Shown in pieces: positions 1 through 9,155 of a stretch of 64,000 nt of DNA. Each line of letters starts with the position of its first letter. The stretch's first letter is position 1. The position numbers were made by a program, and so were the translations under genes. The notes below the pieces were generated by a model that searched no databases, was not told where the DNA came from, and saw only the letters and a program-made list of their open reading frames with translations. The stretch comes from Ailurus styani (lineage: Eukaryota; Chordata; Mammalia; Carnivora; Ailuridae): assembly GCA_002007465.1 (NCBI GenBank), contig LNAC01000278.1:445805-509804 (forward strand), given 5' to 3'.

Positions 1-24
1 CGACTGAGCCACCCAGGCACCCCT
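1..24 (-). mobile_element. CAN-SINE head, cut by window edge
   Basis: The first bases are the reverse complement of the CAN-SINE 5' head (ggtgcctgggtggctcag). The rest of the element lies outside the window. No target duplication can be checked. Confidence 0.8.
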
Positions 25-460
25 ATGCTGGGTATATGTTATGTCATTTTCATTCCTTTAAGAAAGAATTATTGGCAAGTCTGTAAGATTCTAAGTACAG
101 CATCCTTATGAATGAGTTTCTACATTTTCCTCATAGGTGTTTTTGTGGATTTGTTTCGATCTTCATGAGAAGCACACACTTTTCATTTTTGTTGAATTTT
201 CCTGAAATGTTTAGTGCAGTGAATGTCAGACCGGCTGGTATATATCTAAACTGAATTATCAGAAATACACTTACTGACTTTCTCCTGCTGCGAAGTATCA
301 TTGAAAATAGTAATAAAACTTAGTAAAATAGTAAAAATAGTAATAAAACTTAGGTTGGATTTTCTTGATTTTCAAAATTGCCTAAGCACCTACTATATAT
401 AAAGTTTCTACTTTGTGGAGCATGATAGGGAGAGGTAGCAATAAAGAAAGACTAGACAAC
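25..460. other. Unique AT-rich sequence
   Basis: I recognise no repeat family, coding frame or RNA gene here. A short 'aaatagtaataaaacttag' motif is repeated around 305-355, which looks like a local duplication. Confidence 0.5.
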
Positions 461-461
461 T

Positions 462-605
462 CATATGTCAAGAGGCCTTGGGCAAGTCACTGTTCCTCTC
501 AGTCCCTCCATTTCCTCATGAGTGAATGAGGGAACACATGTGAGGAGTCAAGGAAATAATAAACGTGAAAGTGTCTGGCATATAGTAGTTAGCATTAACT
601 ATACT
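462..605 (+). repeat. MIR SINE relic
   Basis: It carries the degraded MIR core 'gggcaagtcactgttcctctcag..tccatttcctcatgagtgaatg' followed by the MIR-type 'gtgtctggcatatagtag'. MIR is an ancient mammal-wide tRNA-derived SINE, so the divergence is expected. Confidence 0.65.
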
Positions 606-609
606 CTAC

Positions 610-845
610 CTCATGACACATTCTATGTCTTCACAACACCCCTGCAAGATAGGAAGCATCTTTAGTCCCATTTATATGGGAGGAAACAGACTCAGAAAGG
701 TTAAGAAATGTCAACCATAAATTCATTAAACAAATATTTGTTGCATGCCTACTATGTGCCAAGATCCATAGCTAGCTAGTGAGAGGCAGAGTCACAATTT
801 GAATCAGACATTTTAACTTCAAGATCAGTTGTCTTTCCACCACAC
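610..845 (-). repeat. MIR relic split by an L2 tail
   Basis: Reverse-complement MIR is seen as 'acaacacccctgcaagatagg..cccatttatatggg..gaaacagactcagaaaggttaag', then 'agctagctagtgagaggcagag'. The middle of the MIR is displaced by an L2-like tail at about 718-772. Confidence 0.65.
718..772 (-). repeat. L2 3' end fragment inside a MIR
   Basis: The stretch 'attcattaaacaaatatttgttgcatgcctactatgtgccaag' is the reversed L2 3' terminus. It sits inside the flanking MIR. Confidence 0.6.
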
Positions 846-857
846 TACTATTTTTAC

Positions 858-912
858 ACTTGTATCCCCTGTGCCTAGCTCGTAGTAGGTGCTCAATACA
901 TTAATGGATGAA
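858..912 (+). repeat. L2 3' end fragment
   Basis: It matches the L2 terminal signature: 'gtatcccctgtgcctagc', then 'agtaggtgctcaata' and 'aatggatgaata'. Only the terminal tens of bases are present. Confidence 0.6.
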
Positions 913-932
913 TAATAGTATTTCTTAATACA

Positions 933-1277
933 CAGTTGCCCCCAGTTCAAATCCCCATGGGTTTGAACTGCACAGGTCCACTTACAAGAGGATTTTTTTT
1001 TGGATAAACACAGGACAGACAGTACTGTAAGTGTATTTCCTCTTCTTCGGGATTTTCTCAATAACGTTTTCTTTTCTGTGGGTTACTTTATCGTAACAGT
1101 ACAGTATATAATACGTGTAACATACAAAATATGTGTTAACCGTCTATGTAAGGTAAGGCTTCTGGTCAACCACAGGTTATTAATAGCTAAGTTTTTGGAG
1201 AGTCAAAAATCATACACAAATTTTTGGCTGCACTGAGGTCAGTGCCCCTAAACCCTGCATTGTTCAAGGGTCAACCA
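933..1277 (+). mobile_element. Tigger2/MER28-type DNA transposon relic
   Basis: This is a roughly 345-bp non-autonomous pogo/Tigger-type element. The left end reads 'gggtttgaactgcacaggtc' after a degraded terminal repeat. The right end, 'attgttcaagggtcaacc', is the inverted terminal repeat. The interior contains 'aacatacaaaatatgtgtta', typical of the family. No transposase is encoded; the 78-residue open frame across it is incidental. TA flanks are degraded. Confidence 0.8.
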
Positions 1278-1289
1278 TAATTTTCTGAT

Positions 1290-2040
1290 TAGGTAATACT
1301 GAGAAATACAGTGATACACTGTGAAAAGTCCCCTTCTTGACTCTGTCTCCCAACTGCCCAGTCCCCCTCCCACCATAAGCAAAATTGCTATTAATATCAC
1401 GCATGCCTAGCAGAACTTCTCTATGTGTGTGTGTTATGCCCAACTCCTACACAGGAAATAACATACTATACCCACAGGTCTACACTTCACTTTTTTTTTT
1501 CCACTTAACAGTATACCTTGGAGATTTTCTCATAGTAGTGCATTTTACTCCTTTGAAGAGATGTGCTGTAATTTATTCAATCAGTGCCCTATTCATGGAC
1601 ACTTCAGTTGTTTCCAATCCTTCCTTATTACGAACAATACTGCAATGAATAATCTTGTATATATGTCATTCGTATGTCCAAGTATGATCTGTAAGGTAAA
1701 TTTCCAGAAGTAAAATTCCCCAAAGGGTATACGCTTTTGTAATTTTAATAAGTTATCCAAATTGCCTTCCATTGGGACTGTACCACTTTATACCACCCAG
1801 CAATATAAGAAAATGTCTATTTTCCCCTTATAATGGGCAGAAGATCTTATTAAACTTTTGAATTTTTGTCAACCTGATAAGTAAGATATCAATTTCAGTG
1901 CAGTTTTAATTTGCATTTCTCTTATAATAAGTGAGGCTGCTCATCTTTTCATGGTCAGCGGCCATTTTAGTTTTCCTTTTTGGCATTGGTACTCCCACTC
2001 TTCTATCCATTTGTGAGTCTTTTTATGATTAAAGTTCTAG
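1290..2040 (-). mobile_element. Ancient L1M fragment (antisense)
   Basis: This is reverse-complement L1M 3' sequence. Recognisable pieces are 'agtataccttggagatttt', 'atttattcaatcagtgccct', 'ttgtttccaatccttcc' and 'ttttaatttgcatttctctta'. It covers the end of ORF2 and the 3' UTR in antisense, is strongly mutated, and has no intact frame. Confidence 0.8.
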
Positions 2041-2344
2041 GACCTCATTGCATGTTAGGAAGCTTAACTCTTTGTGGTATGAGCTGCAAATTTTTTTTTC
2101 AATGATAATATTAAAGAAAAGAGCTGATATATGCAAAGCACTATTATTTTAGGAAACTCATTCTGGAAACCATGCAGAATGAACCAGAAAATTCATGGCA
2201 GGATACTGATTAGAAGGCTATGGCAATTGTCACATGACAAGGGCCTTGACCAGCCTGGTGGTAGGGGGAATGGAAGGACCAAAATCACCAAAGTTATTAC
2301 CAAGAAATAATTGGCAAGAGTTAATAATTACCAAAGATGATGAT
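2041..2344. other. Unique sequence
   Basis: No recognised repeat or gene. An 80-codon open frame runs from 2234 into the neighbouring MIR and has no protein-like features. Confidence 0.45.
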
Positions 2345-2560
2345 GACAATAACAGTGGCTACAATTGGGTTAGGAGTAACTACAAGCTTAGAACAATGTT
2401 AAGTGCTTTACAAGCCTTAAGCCACAAGCTGGTACTATTATTATCTCATTTCACAAAGAAGGAAAGTGGATTTTAGAAGCTAAGTAACCTACCCAAATTC
2501 ACTGTAAATGTAGAGAGCAGAACCAAGGCTAACCCCAGGTTTGTCTGACCCCAGTGGCCT
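2345..2560 (-). repeat. MIR relic
   Basis: Reversed MIR core is visible: 'tactattattatctcatttcacaaagaaggaaa', then 'gctaagtaacctacccaaattcac' and 'gagcagaaccaaggc'. It is heavily diverged. Confidence 0.6.
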
Positions 2561-2689
2561 GGCAGGTGAAGGAAAATGATCAAAGGTCTGCAGTCCAAGA
2601 GGCTGAGTAATGCCTGCCTTGATGACAGTTGTGGAAGAGGCCAGAGCAGCTGACTCTGCTAGAGACCAATGTGATCACATCCAGGTACA

Positions 2690-2835
2690 CTGAGCATTTT
2701 TCAACCATCACTCTTCCCTCAAAGTCCGTGAGTCAGAGAGGGTAGTAGTAGCCCCATTTTACTGACAGGAAGACTGAGGCACCCTGAAATTAAATAACCA
2801 ACCCCAGTTAAAATGTCCTAAGTCCAGAACAGGTC
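2690..2835 (-). repeat. MIR relic
   Basis: The string 'gccccattttactgacaggaagactgaggcacc' is the reversed MIR core. The flanks are too eroded to place the ends well. Confidence 0.55.
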
Positions 2836-2839
2836 CTCC

Positions 2840-3050
2840 ATTAATATGTGCCTTGTAGCCCCCTCTCCTTGACATTTGTCACAATTCGTAGTTACACATT
2901 TATTTTTGTTATTTCTGTTTAATGTCTGTTGCTCTATAGACTCTAAGATCCATGTCTGGTTTTATTTTTGTTTTGTCCCAAGTTTGGGGACATTATTGGA
3001 GCATTATCGGCAGTCGATACATATTTATTGAATGAATGAATGAATGGGCT
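2840..3050 (+). repeat. L2 3' end
   Basis: This is L2 3' sequence in the order 'ttgtcacaattcgtagttac', 'tagactctaagatccatgtc', and the terminal 'tatttattgaatgaatgaatgaa'. The simple (tgaa)n ending is the characteristic L2 terminus. Confidence 0.75.
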
Positions 3051-3166
3051 TCTAGACCCTTTGTCCTTTATCTTTGCACTAATGGTAAAGCTCCCTTATA
3101 AGCTAAATAAATGTAATGCCATGGATGCAGGCTGTGCTATAAACAATTTTAGTGTTCAAATTTCTT

Positions 3167-3366
3167 TTTTTTAAAGAACTTTATTCATATATTTGACAGA
3201 GAGATAGAGAGCACAAGCAGGGGGAACAGCAGGCAGAGGGAGAGGGAGAAGCAGGCTCCCCACCAAGCAGAGAGCCTGACACAGGGCTCGATCCCAGGAC
3301 CCCAGGATCATGACCTGAGCCGAAGGCAGACACTTAACTGACAGAGCCACTCGGGTGTCCCTGGGA
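3167..3366 (-). mobile_element. CAN-SINE with 12-bp duplication
   Basis: A complete reverse-strand CAN-SINE from poly-T to head ('gccactcgggtgtccc'). It is flanked by ttcaaatttctt at 3155-3166 and 3367-3378, so the boundaries are exact. The 66-residue minus-strand open frame here is only translated SINE. Confidence 0.95.
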
Positions 3367-3553
3367 TTCAAATTTCTTCAAGTGTACAGCCACCTTCCAC
3401 ATTAATGTTTAAACAATAAAACCCTGGACCAAAGAGATACATGAAGGGACAGCATAACCAATGACGTGGAGGTGATGTCTTCTGGACAGTGCAAGAGGCT
3501 TTGCCAGGGAGCACTCAAACTAGAGTTGATCCCTTCCTGCTATAGAGTAGATT

Positions 3554-3765
3554 TTTTTTTTTTTTGGTTTTTGTTTTTTTAAAGATTTTATTTATTTGAC
3601 AGAGAGAGACACAGCGAGAGAGGGAACACAAGCCAGGGAAATGGGAGAGGGAGAAGCAGGCTTCCTGGCGAGTGAGGAGCCCGAAGCGGGGCTCGATCCC
3701 AGGACCCTGGGATCATGACCTGAGCCTTCGGTAGACGCTTAACTACTGAGCCACCCAGGTGCCCC
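3554..3765 (-). mobile_element. CAN-SINE with 11-bp duplication
   Basis: A full-length reverse-strand copy. The target duplication tagagtagatt is perfect at 3543-3553 and 3766-3776. The tail is an impure T/G tract. Confidence 0.95.
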
Positions 3766-3776
3766 TAGAGTAGATT

Positions 3777-4590
3777 GTTGATCACCACCCACTCCAGGAC
3801 ACCACTAGTGAAGAGGCAGCTGGGATAGGCATTGCGCAGAATGTACTTTAAGGAAAAAAGAACTCCTAAAATTCTAGCTTTGCCTAGCCCTAAATGGCAA
3901 GAAGTAAGGAACAACAGAAGTTTCAGCTATAACTGAAGAAGACCAAACAGAAAATCTGAACTTGAACAGTTGCAGACAGAGAGACAGAATTCCCTGAAGT
4001 TCTATATAATAAACCGCTGACACAAAGAGCTGGCATCTCTGACGTGCATCAGAGCAGCAAGCATTGCGGTATTTTCAGAAACCATACGGTCAAGTTTCCT
4101 GCTCCGTGAACTTGCTGTCATGGAAATCCCCTGTGTACCAAGCAGGGATGTCAACTCAGCTTCCAAAAGGTCTGTGTGATGGTTGCCAACTCAGTTAGAT
4201 TGGCTAGAGAAGTCACTGGAGGAGGACCATGGCTGCAAAGACCCTCAAATACTTAGCGAACGAGTGAGCGAGCGATAAAGAGATGCAGTTCTTTACAACA
4301 GAAGTTTATTTTCTATACAAGGTACATCTCGACCTGATGGTCTACATTTGAACTACCCATTTCAGGACTTGCCTCATCACCCAACTCTGGGCATTTGTTG
4401 TCATTACTGTCTTAATTTAATGACCAGCTTTGCATGAATAAACTTCTCAATGTATTTGCCAATTGAAAGAAAATACACCGAAATACCTCCGGATAATTAT
4501 GGAATTCCAGATGATTAGAATTTCTGCATTTACAAAGCTCTCCTTTTCAGGTTTTTCCTTTCCAGTAAACACGTATTATTTTTATTATTA
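3777..4590. other. Unique sequence with AT-rich block
   Basis: No repeat family is recognised over about 800 bases. The part at 4270-4560 is AT-rich, free of recognisable repeats and rich in homeobox-like TAAT/ATTA cores. It could be a conserved non-coding element, but that cannot be tested from one sequence. Confidence 0.4.
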
Positions 4591-4602
4591 AAAATGTCAC
4601 TT

Positions 4603-4786
4603 AAAGGGGCACTTGGGTGGCTCAGTCGGTTAAGTGTCTGCCTTCGGCTCATGTCATGATCTCAGGGTCCTGGAATCCAGCCCCCACATCAGGCTTCTTG
4701 CTCAGCAGGGAGCCTACTTCTCCCTCTCCCTCTGCCCCTCCCCTCTGCTCGTGTTCTCGCTCCCTCAAATAAGTGAATATTTTTTT
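4603..4786 (+). mobile_element. CAN-SINE, first of a same-site pair
   Basis: An older-type CAN-SINE (ggttaagtgtctgccttcgg head, 'ccctctccctctgcccctcc' 3' half). It is flanked by aaaatgtcactt at 4591-4602 and 4787-4798. Its downstream duplication was then used by the next SINE. Confidence 0.95.
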
Positions 4787-4798
4787 AAAATGTCACTT

Positions 4799-4996
4799 TG
4801 GGGTGCCTGAGTGGCTCAGTTGGTTAAGCATCTGCCTTTGGCTAGGTTATGATCCTGGGGTCCTGGGATTGAGCCCCGAGTTGGGCTCCCTGCTCAGTGG
4901 AAGGTCTGCTTCTCCCTCTCCCCCTGCCCCTCCCTGCCCCACTCTCTTGCCCACTTGCTGTCTCTCTCTCTCTGAAATAAATAAAATATTTTTTAA
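4799..4996 (+). mobile_element. CAN-SINE, second of a same-site pair
   Basis: This copy abuts the preceding SINE and repeats the same 12-bp duplication aaaatgtcactt at 4787-4798 and 4997-5008. Three copies of the target therefore bracket two elements in one orientation. Confidence 0.95.
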
Positions 4997-5009
4997 AAAA
5001 TGTCACTTA

Positions 5010-5764
5010 GAAAACCAATTCATAAGGCCCTACATTATGGAAAGCATCACTGAGCTGAGGAGGTAGGAAGCTGAGTATATCATCAGATAGCACAGCACAG
5101 ATATAGAGCAAGGGAAGCGCTGGTTCAGCAGAGGTCCGTTGTGCTGTGGAACAGAAAGAAGGGAGAGCTGCAAAGTGCTGGAGACAGACTGTTGATGCTG
5201 GTGAAATAAAGGAGAAGGAGGAGTTTTGGAAAAGAAATGCTTCACTACACGTGTATGTAAAACCGAGTACAATGGCCACCTGGCTGCCATCTTGAATCAT
5301 GCTGGGAAAGGGCTCAGTCTAGATGCTGCAGGTTCCGCGGCCTGGGGTGATGGGGAGCCCTGCCAGCATGGTCCAGTGCAGCAGAAGGAACCTGGAAAGT
5401 TGGAGGAAATGAAGGGAACATGAAGCCTGCCAACTCCCCTAAACGGGAGGAGTCAAACTGAAAGAAAAACCTGACTTGTTTAGATGTACTAATTCAATCT
5501 TTGATAACAAAGTTGGCTTCCCAGATAAGTGGGTTCCAGGCTAATAGAATGGTTTGTGGGACATCTGTAGGACTCACTTGCTGTCTTAAAAAAAAAAAGA
5601 AAAAAATCTTCCTAACAATGTTATCACTTAAAAGTCCATGATTAGCTGCGCATTCCTTTCTGTTAGGCACCAACCTCTCTCTGTAGTCCTCTGTTCTGTA
5701 AAACAATGTTAATCCTTAATGGATGACCTGATAGAACATTGGCTCCCAAAGTGTCCTTTGCCCG
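5010..5764. other. Unique sequence
   Basis: I see no repeat or gene. Overlapping open frames of 60-97 codons on both strands show no recognisable protein. Confidence 0.45.
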
Positions 5765-6375
5765 GAAGCTGACTTCTAGGAATCTGTCCTGCAGAAACAC
5801 TCACCTGTACACACTAAGATATTCATGGCAGCACAGATCGCGGTTTAAAGAAAAAAGTGTTTACCTGCAGAAGGATGACTAAATTACAGCGCATCTAGTC
5901 TATGGCACACACTGTGCAACCGATAAAAATGAGGTAATTCTATAGGAACAGATACTGAAAGATATCTGAAATACCACTAAGTGAAAAAAGCAAATTGCTC
6001 CATTAATGTAAAAACAACAAGCTTACATATTTGTGTGGGTTTGTGTGTCTACATGTACAAAACGTGTGAAAGAATTTTCTTCTTTTTTTTTTTTTAAGGT
6101 TTATTTATTATTTGAAGGGGAGGAGCAGAAGAAGAGGGAGAAGCAGAGTCTGCCCTGAGTGTGAAGCCAGACGCAGGGCTCGGTCTCAGGGTCCTGAGAT
6201 CACAACCTGAGCTGAAACTAAGAGCCAGACACTTAACTGACTGCGCCACCCAGAATTTTCTCCTATCAAACTGAGAGGTGAAACTGACAGGTGAGCAGAG
6301 GGGACTTTGCCTTTTCCTTAATGTTATTTGAAACTGTTTGAACTTTTTCCTTGAGCACTGACTGCTTTCGTAATT
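5765..6375 (+). mobile_element. L1M 3' fragment split by a SINE
   Basis: Sense L1M 3' sequence is recognisable from 'gacttctaggaatctgtcc', 'taagatattcatggcagcac', 'ctaagtgaaaaaagcaaatt' and, after the SINE, 'gttatttgaaactgtttgaac'. The CAN-SINE at 6081-6251 interrupts it. Confidence 0.75.
6081..6251 (-). mobile_element. CAN-SINE nested in L1M
   Basis: A reverse-strand copy flanked by agaattttct at 6071-6080 and 6252-6261. The head stops at 'gactgcgccaccc', so about nine bases of the usual 5' end are missing. The body is also shortened. Confidence 0.9.
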
Positions 6376-6605
6376 AATGATAATTTACGTAGTGCTTACT
6401 ATGTACCCGGTACCATTCTAAGAGCTTTATGGCATTCACTCATTTAATTCCAACAATAATCTCATGAGGTGGCACTATTCTTATCCCTTTTTATGGATGA
6501 GGACATGGTCCCTGTCCAGGTCACACAGCGATATGGAAAGGCGCTGAGCTTTGAACCCAGCTTTGAACCCAGGCCATCTGGCTCAGGCTTGTACTCTGAA
6601 TCACT
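6375..6605 (-). repeat. MIR relic with 14-bp internal duplication
   Basis: Reversed MIR: 'ttactatgtacccggtacc', 'aatctcatgaggtggcac', 'ggtcacacagcgatatgg'. The unit 'gagctttgaaccca' is repeated near 6545-6575, a small tandem duplication within the relic. Confidence 0.75.
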
Positions 6606-6644
6606 AGATTATAGTATCTGGGGAAAAAAATGATATAAATAAAA

Positions 6645-6842
6645 ACAGCATTGCTTTTAGAGTCAGACACATCTGCGTTTGAATCCCGGTTTTTGCTGAT
6701 TAGCTACACGATTCTTAGCGAATGTCTTACTTCTATGTCAGTTTCCCCCTCTGTAAAATGGGGTTAATAGTCGCAGACTTCATGAGACTGTTCAAAATAC
6801 ATTCAGTGCCCAGCACTTAGTGAACGCTTGTTAAATATACAT
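6645..6842 (+). repeat. MIR relic
   Basis: Sense MIR runs from 'agagtcagacacatctgcg' through 'gtcagtttccccctctgtaaaatgg' to 'gcccagcacttagtgaacgc'. It lies head to head with the minus-strand MIR just upstream. Confidence 0.75.
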
Positions 6843-6901
6843 TATTTCCTCTATTGAGATTAAATTACCAGCCCTTTAGTGGATATTAATTTAATTGGCT
6901 G

Positions 6902-7100
6902 CTGGGCGCCTGGGTGGCTCAGTGGGTTAATGCCTCTGCTTTCGGCTCAGGTCATGATCTCAGGGTCCTGGGATCGAGGCCCGCATCGGGCTCCCTGCTC
7001 AGCGGGGAGCCTGCTTCCCCCTCTCTCTCTCTGCCTGCCTCTCTGCCTCCTTGTGATCTCTCTCCCTCTGTGAAATAAATAAATAAAATCTTTAAAAAAA
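6902..7100 (+). mobile_element. Young mustelid-type CAN-SINE
   Basis: A full-length copy close to consensus, with head 'gggcgcctgggtggctcag', B-box region 'gggatcgaggcccgcatcg' and the 'tgcctgcctctctgcctcc' 3' half. It is flanked by the 14-bp duplication aatttaattggctg at 6888-6901 and 7101-7114. Low divergence and perfect duplication mark a recent insertion. Confidence 0.95.
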
Positions 7101-7108
7101 AATTTAAT

Positions 7109-7197
7109 TGGCTGTTTTCTTGATTGGCTGTCTGGAAGCATCTGGCACTTCCNTGGCTGTTTTCCTGATTGGCTGTCTGGAAGCATCTGGCGCTTCC
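7109..7197. repeat. 44-bp tandem duplication around an N
   Basis: Copy 1 at 7109-7152 and copy 2 at 7154-7197 match except for about two substitutions. A single N at 7153 separates them. This may be a real duplication or a false one from collapsed assembly ends. Confidence 0.9.
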
Positions 7198-8289
7198 GGG
7201 TAAGTAGAGAAGGGGGACTTGGGAATAAGGGGGAATTGGCACAGATGCAGAACGTGGGAAGTGCTAAATTAACCCTTCATCTTTTACACAACTTTGACTG
7301 AAATCAGTGCAGTTAACTAATAAGACTTATGTGGGTTTTTAAATCATCCTGGGGTAAAATATCCTTATCCCCATTTTTTGAAAGAAGGTAGTGCTGTTCA
7401 GGGGTGTGCCCACGGGCCAATTAAATAACAGAACAACAGGACTGAGCCCATTAAACAACTGAGCCAGGACCGAAATGTAGATTTTTCTCGTTCTACATTT
7501 CCTCCTCTTTCCTTACCCCCCACTGCCTGACTAGGTGTGGGGGTGTCACGGCTGAGAAGTGACCACAGCTTCTCAGAAGGAAAGCACTATACCAAAGACG
7601 ACAGTGTGGGAAAGATCAGTGATGGTTCTTCCGGGGGAGATGATCCATCCATTTACAGGCTGCCGTAGCTGAGTGGGGACAATGGATATACCTCCACACC
7701 TCAGAGCTAAAGTTGGTTCACTGACAAGGGTGACAGACCCCCTCCCTATGGGGTCCACACAGCCCAGGGGCAGATTACACTAATGCTTTCTCTGGGCTCT
7801 TTACGGTGCTTATTTTTACAGTAGTCACCGTTCTGCAATATAGGACAAGCCCACCATCCTGAAGGGCACCGGTGACCTCAGCAGGCAGGTGGCTGCCTGG
7901 GAGAGAGGCGGTGGAGGGTTCCGAGTGGAGCCTTGCTCATTGCTCCCAGCCTAGCAACCCCTTGGCTCTGCCCGATCCTTCCTCATTTGCCTTCCCCTCG
8001 ACAGTACAGAGGTCAGGCAGGAGCCAAGGCAGGACGTTCTGTTCTGTTCGTGAGGCCCCAACCACGCCGCCCATTTCTCAGGCTCAGTCAGTGCCTGCCA
8101 GCTGGGGGGTTGTTACCATTCTCCGGAGGGAAGAGATGCAGAATTCTCAGGCTTTTTTCCGACAAGACACGAATATTGTATATCTCACTTCTAGGGGAAT
8201 GCCAAGGGTGTGCCATACCAGGGCAGGATCCCCCAACTTTCTCTTTCACTCAGGACACCTTCTGCTGGCCAAAATGTGGATAATTACTA
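7198..8289. other. Unique sequence
   Basis: No repeat or gene is recognised. The 154-codon frame starting at 7872 opens with GTG and runs into an L1M tail, so I do not treat it as coding. Confidence 0.45.
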
Positions 8290-8385
8290 AAGCTGGGCGT
8301 CGCCACACTATTTTCTCTACTTTTGTGTATGCTTGAAAAATGCCATGGTGAACAGTTAAAATTTAAATTTAAAAAGCCCTTTGGA
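8290..8385 (+). mobile_element. L1M 3' tail fragment
   Basis: The string 'actattttctctacttttgtgtatg' followed by 'tgaaaaatgccatgg' and an AT-rich tail matches the 3' end of L1M elements. Confidence 0.55.
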
Positions 8386-8899
8386 ATGCAAGTGCATGAC
8401 GGTGATGTTATGATAGAGACAATCTGGTGTCTGCCAGTGATTTTTTAAACACATTATTTTCTGTATGCAGCGTCTGCCATCCTGGATTATCAGTAATGAA
8501 GTGCTTGCCACACACCGCACACCTCAATACCCAAGTGCAAGGGCAGGGAAAGCAAGCTGGAGGGCTGGATGAGGTCACCAATTTGGTCCTTTCCTCTCTG
8601 GTTCCTTCTTTCTTCACATGAACCCCTCCCTCCCCACACACTTCGTCGGTATGGGGCTCTCCCCTTGGGTGCTGACCGCCTGGAACTCCTCTGAATGGCC
8701 TTCTTGACAGTACCAAGATTACCAAAATGTAAGGACATAGTCAAGGGCCCCTAGAACTAGTATAGGAGTCTGCAGTGAGGGGCAGAGTCAAAGCTCTTAG
8801 TCTACTGCTGGGGAACATGGCTACGAATGTGAATTTAGGCTGTTGCCTCCCACAGACTCTTTGACTCTGGATCAATCCCTTCAGCAAGCCAGACAGGTG
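8386..8899. other. Unique sequence
   Basis: I see no repeat or gene here; open frames on both strands overlap and resemble nothing known. Confidence 0.4.
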
Positions 8900-8990
8900 A
8901 AGGTTAAGCCCATCTTCGAGATGAGAACACAAAGGCAGAGTAACCAGCCAAGTTCACATAGCTAAGATGTGGAGGCCCCTCAGCTGGACT
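8900..8990 (-). repeat. MIR relic
   Basis: Reversed MIR core: 'cccatcttcgagatgagaaca', 'gcagagtaaccagccaagttcacatagctaag'. Confidence 0.6.
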
Positions 8991-9094
8991 TCCTGACGCC
9001 ACTGCCCACATCCCCTCCCAGTGCGAACCCTTGTTTCTCAGAGCGAGCAGGAGAGTCTGGGTTGAGTTGCTTGAAAATGGCACGAAAGGAAGTA

Positions 9095-9155
9095 GGCTGG
9101 CTGGGTTAGCTCAGTGCCTGGCACTTGGTGGGCGTTCGGGAGGTATTTGTGAACT
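9095..9155 (+). repeat. L2/MIR 3' tail fragment
   Basis: The sequence 'tagctcagtgcctggcacttggtgggcgttcgg' is the common L2/MIR terminal motif. It lies inside the 270-codon open frame starting at 9031, which argues against that frame being a gene. Confidence 0.55.

Noticed and set aside
4603..4996. Functional tRNA genes in the SINE heads
   Set aside because: CAN-SINE heads derive from tRNA-Lys, but none folds into or retains an intact tRNA with anticodon arm. They are retroposons.
5820..5880. U6-like snRNA fragment ('ggcagcacagatcg')
   Set aside because: The match is short and the surroundings follow L1M consensus.
7872..8336. 154-codon plus-strand frame
   Set aside because: GTG start, and the last part is an L1M tail.
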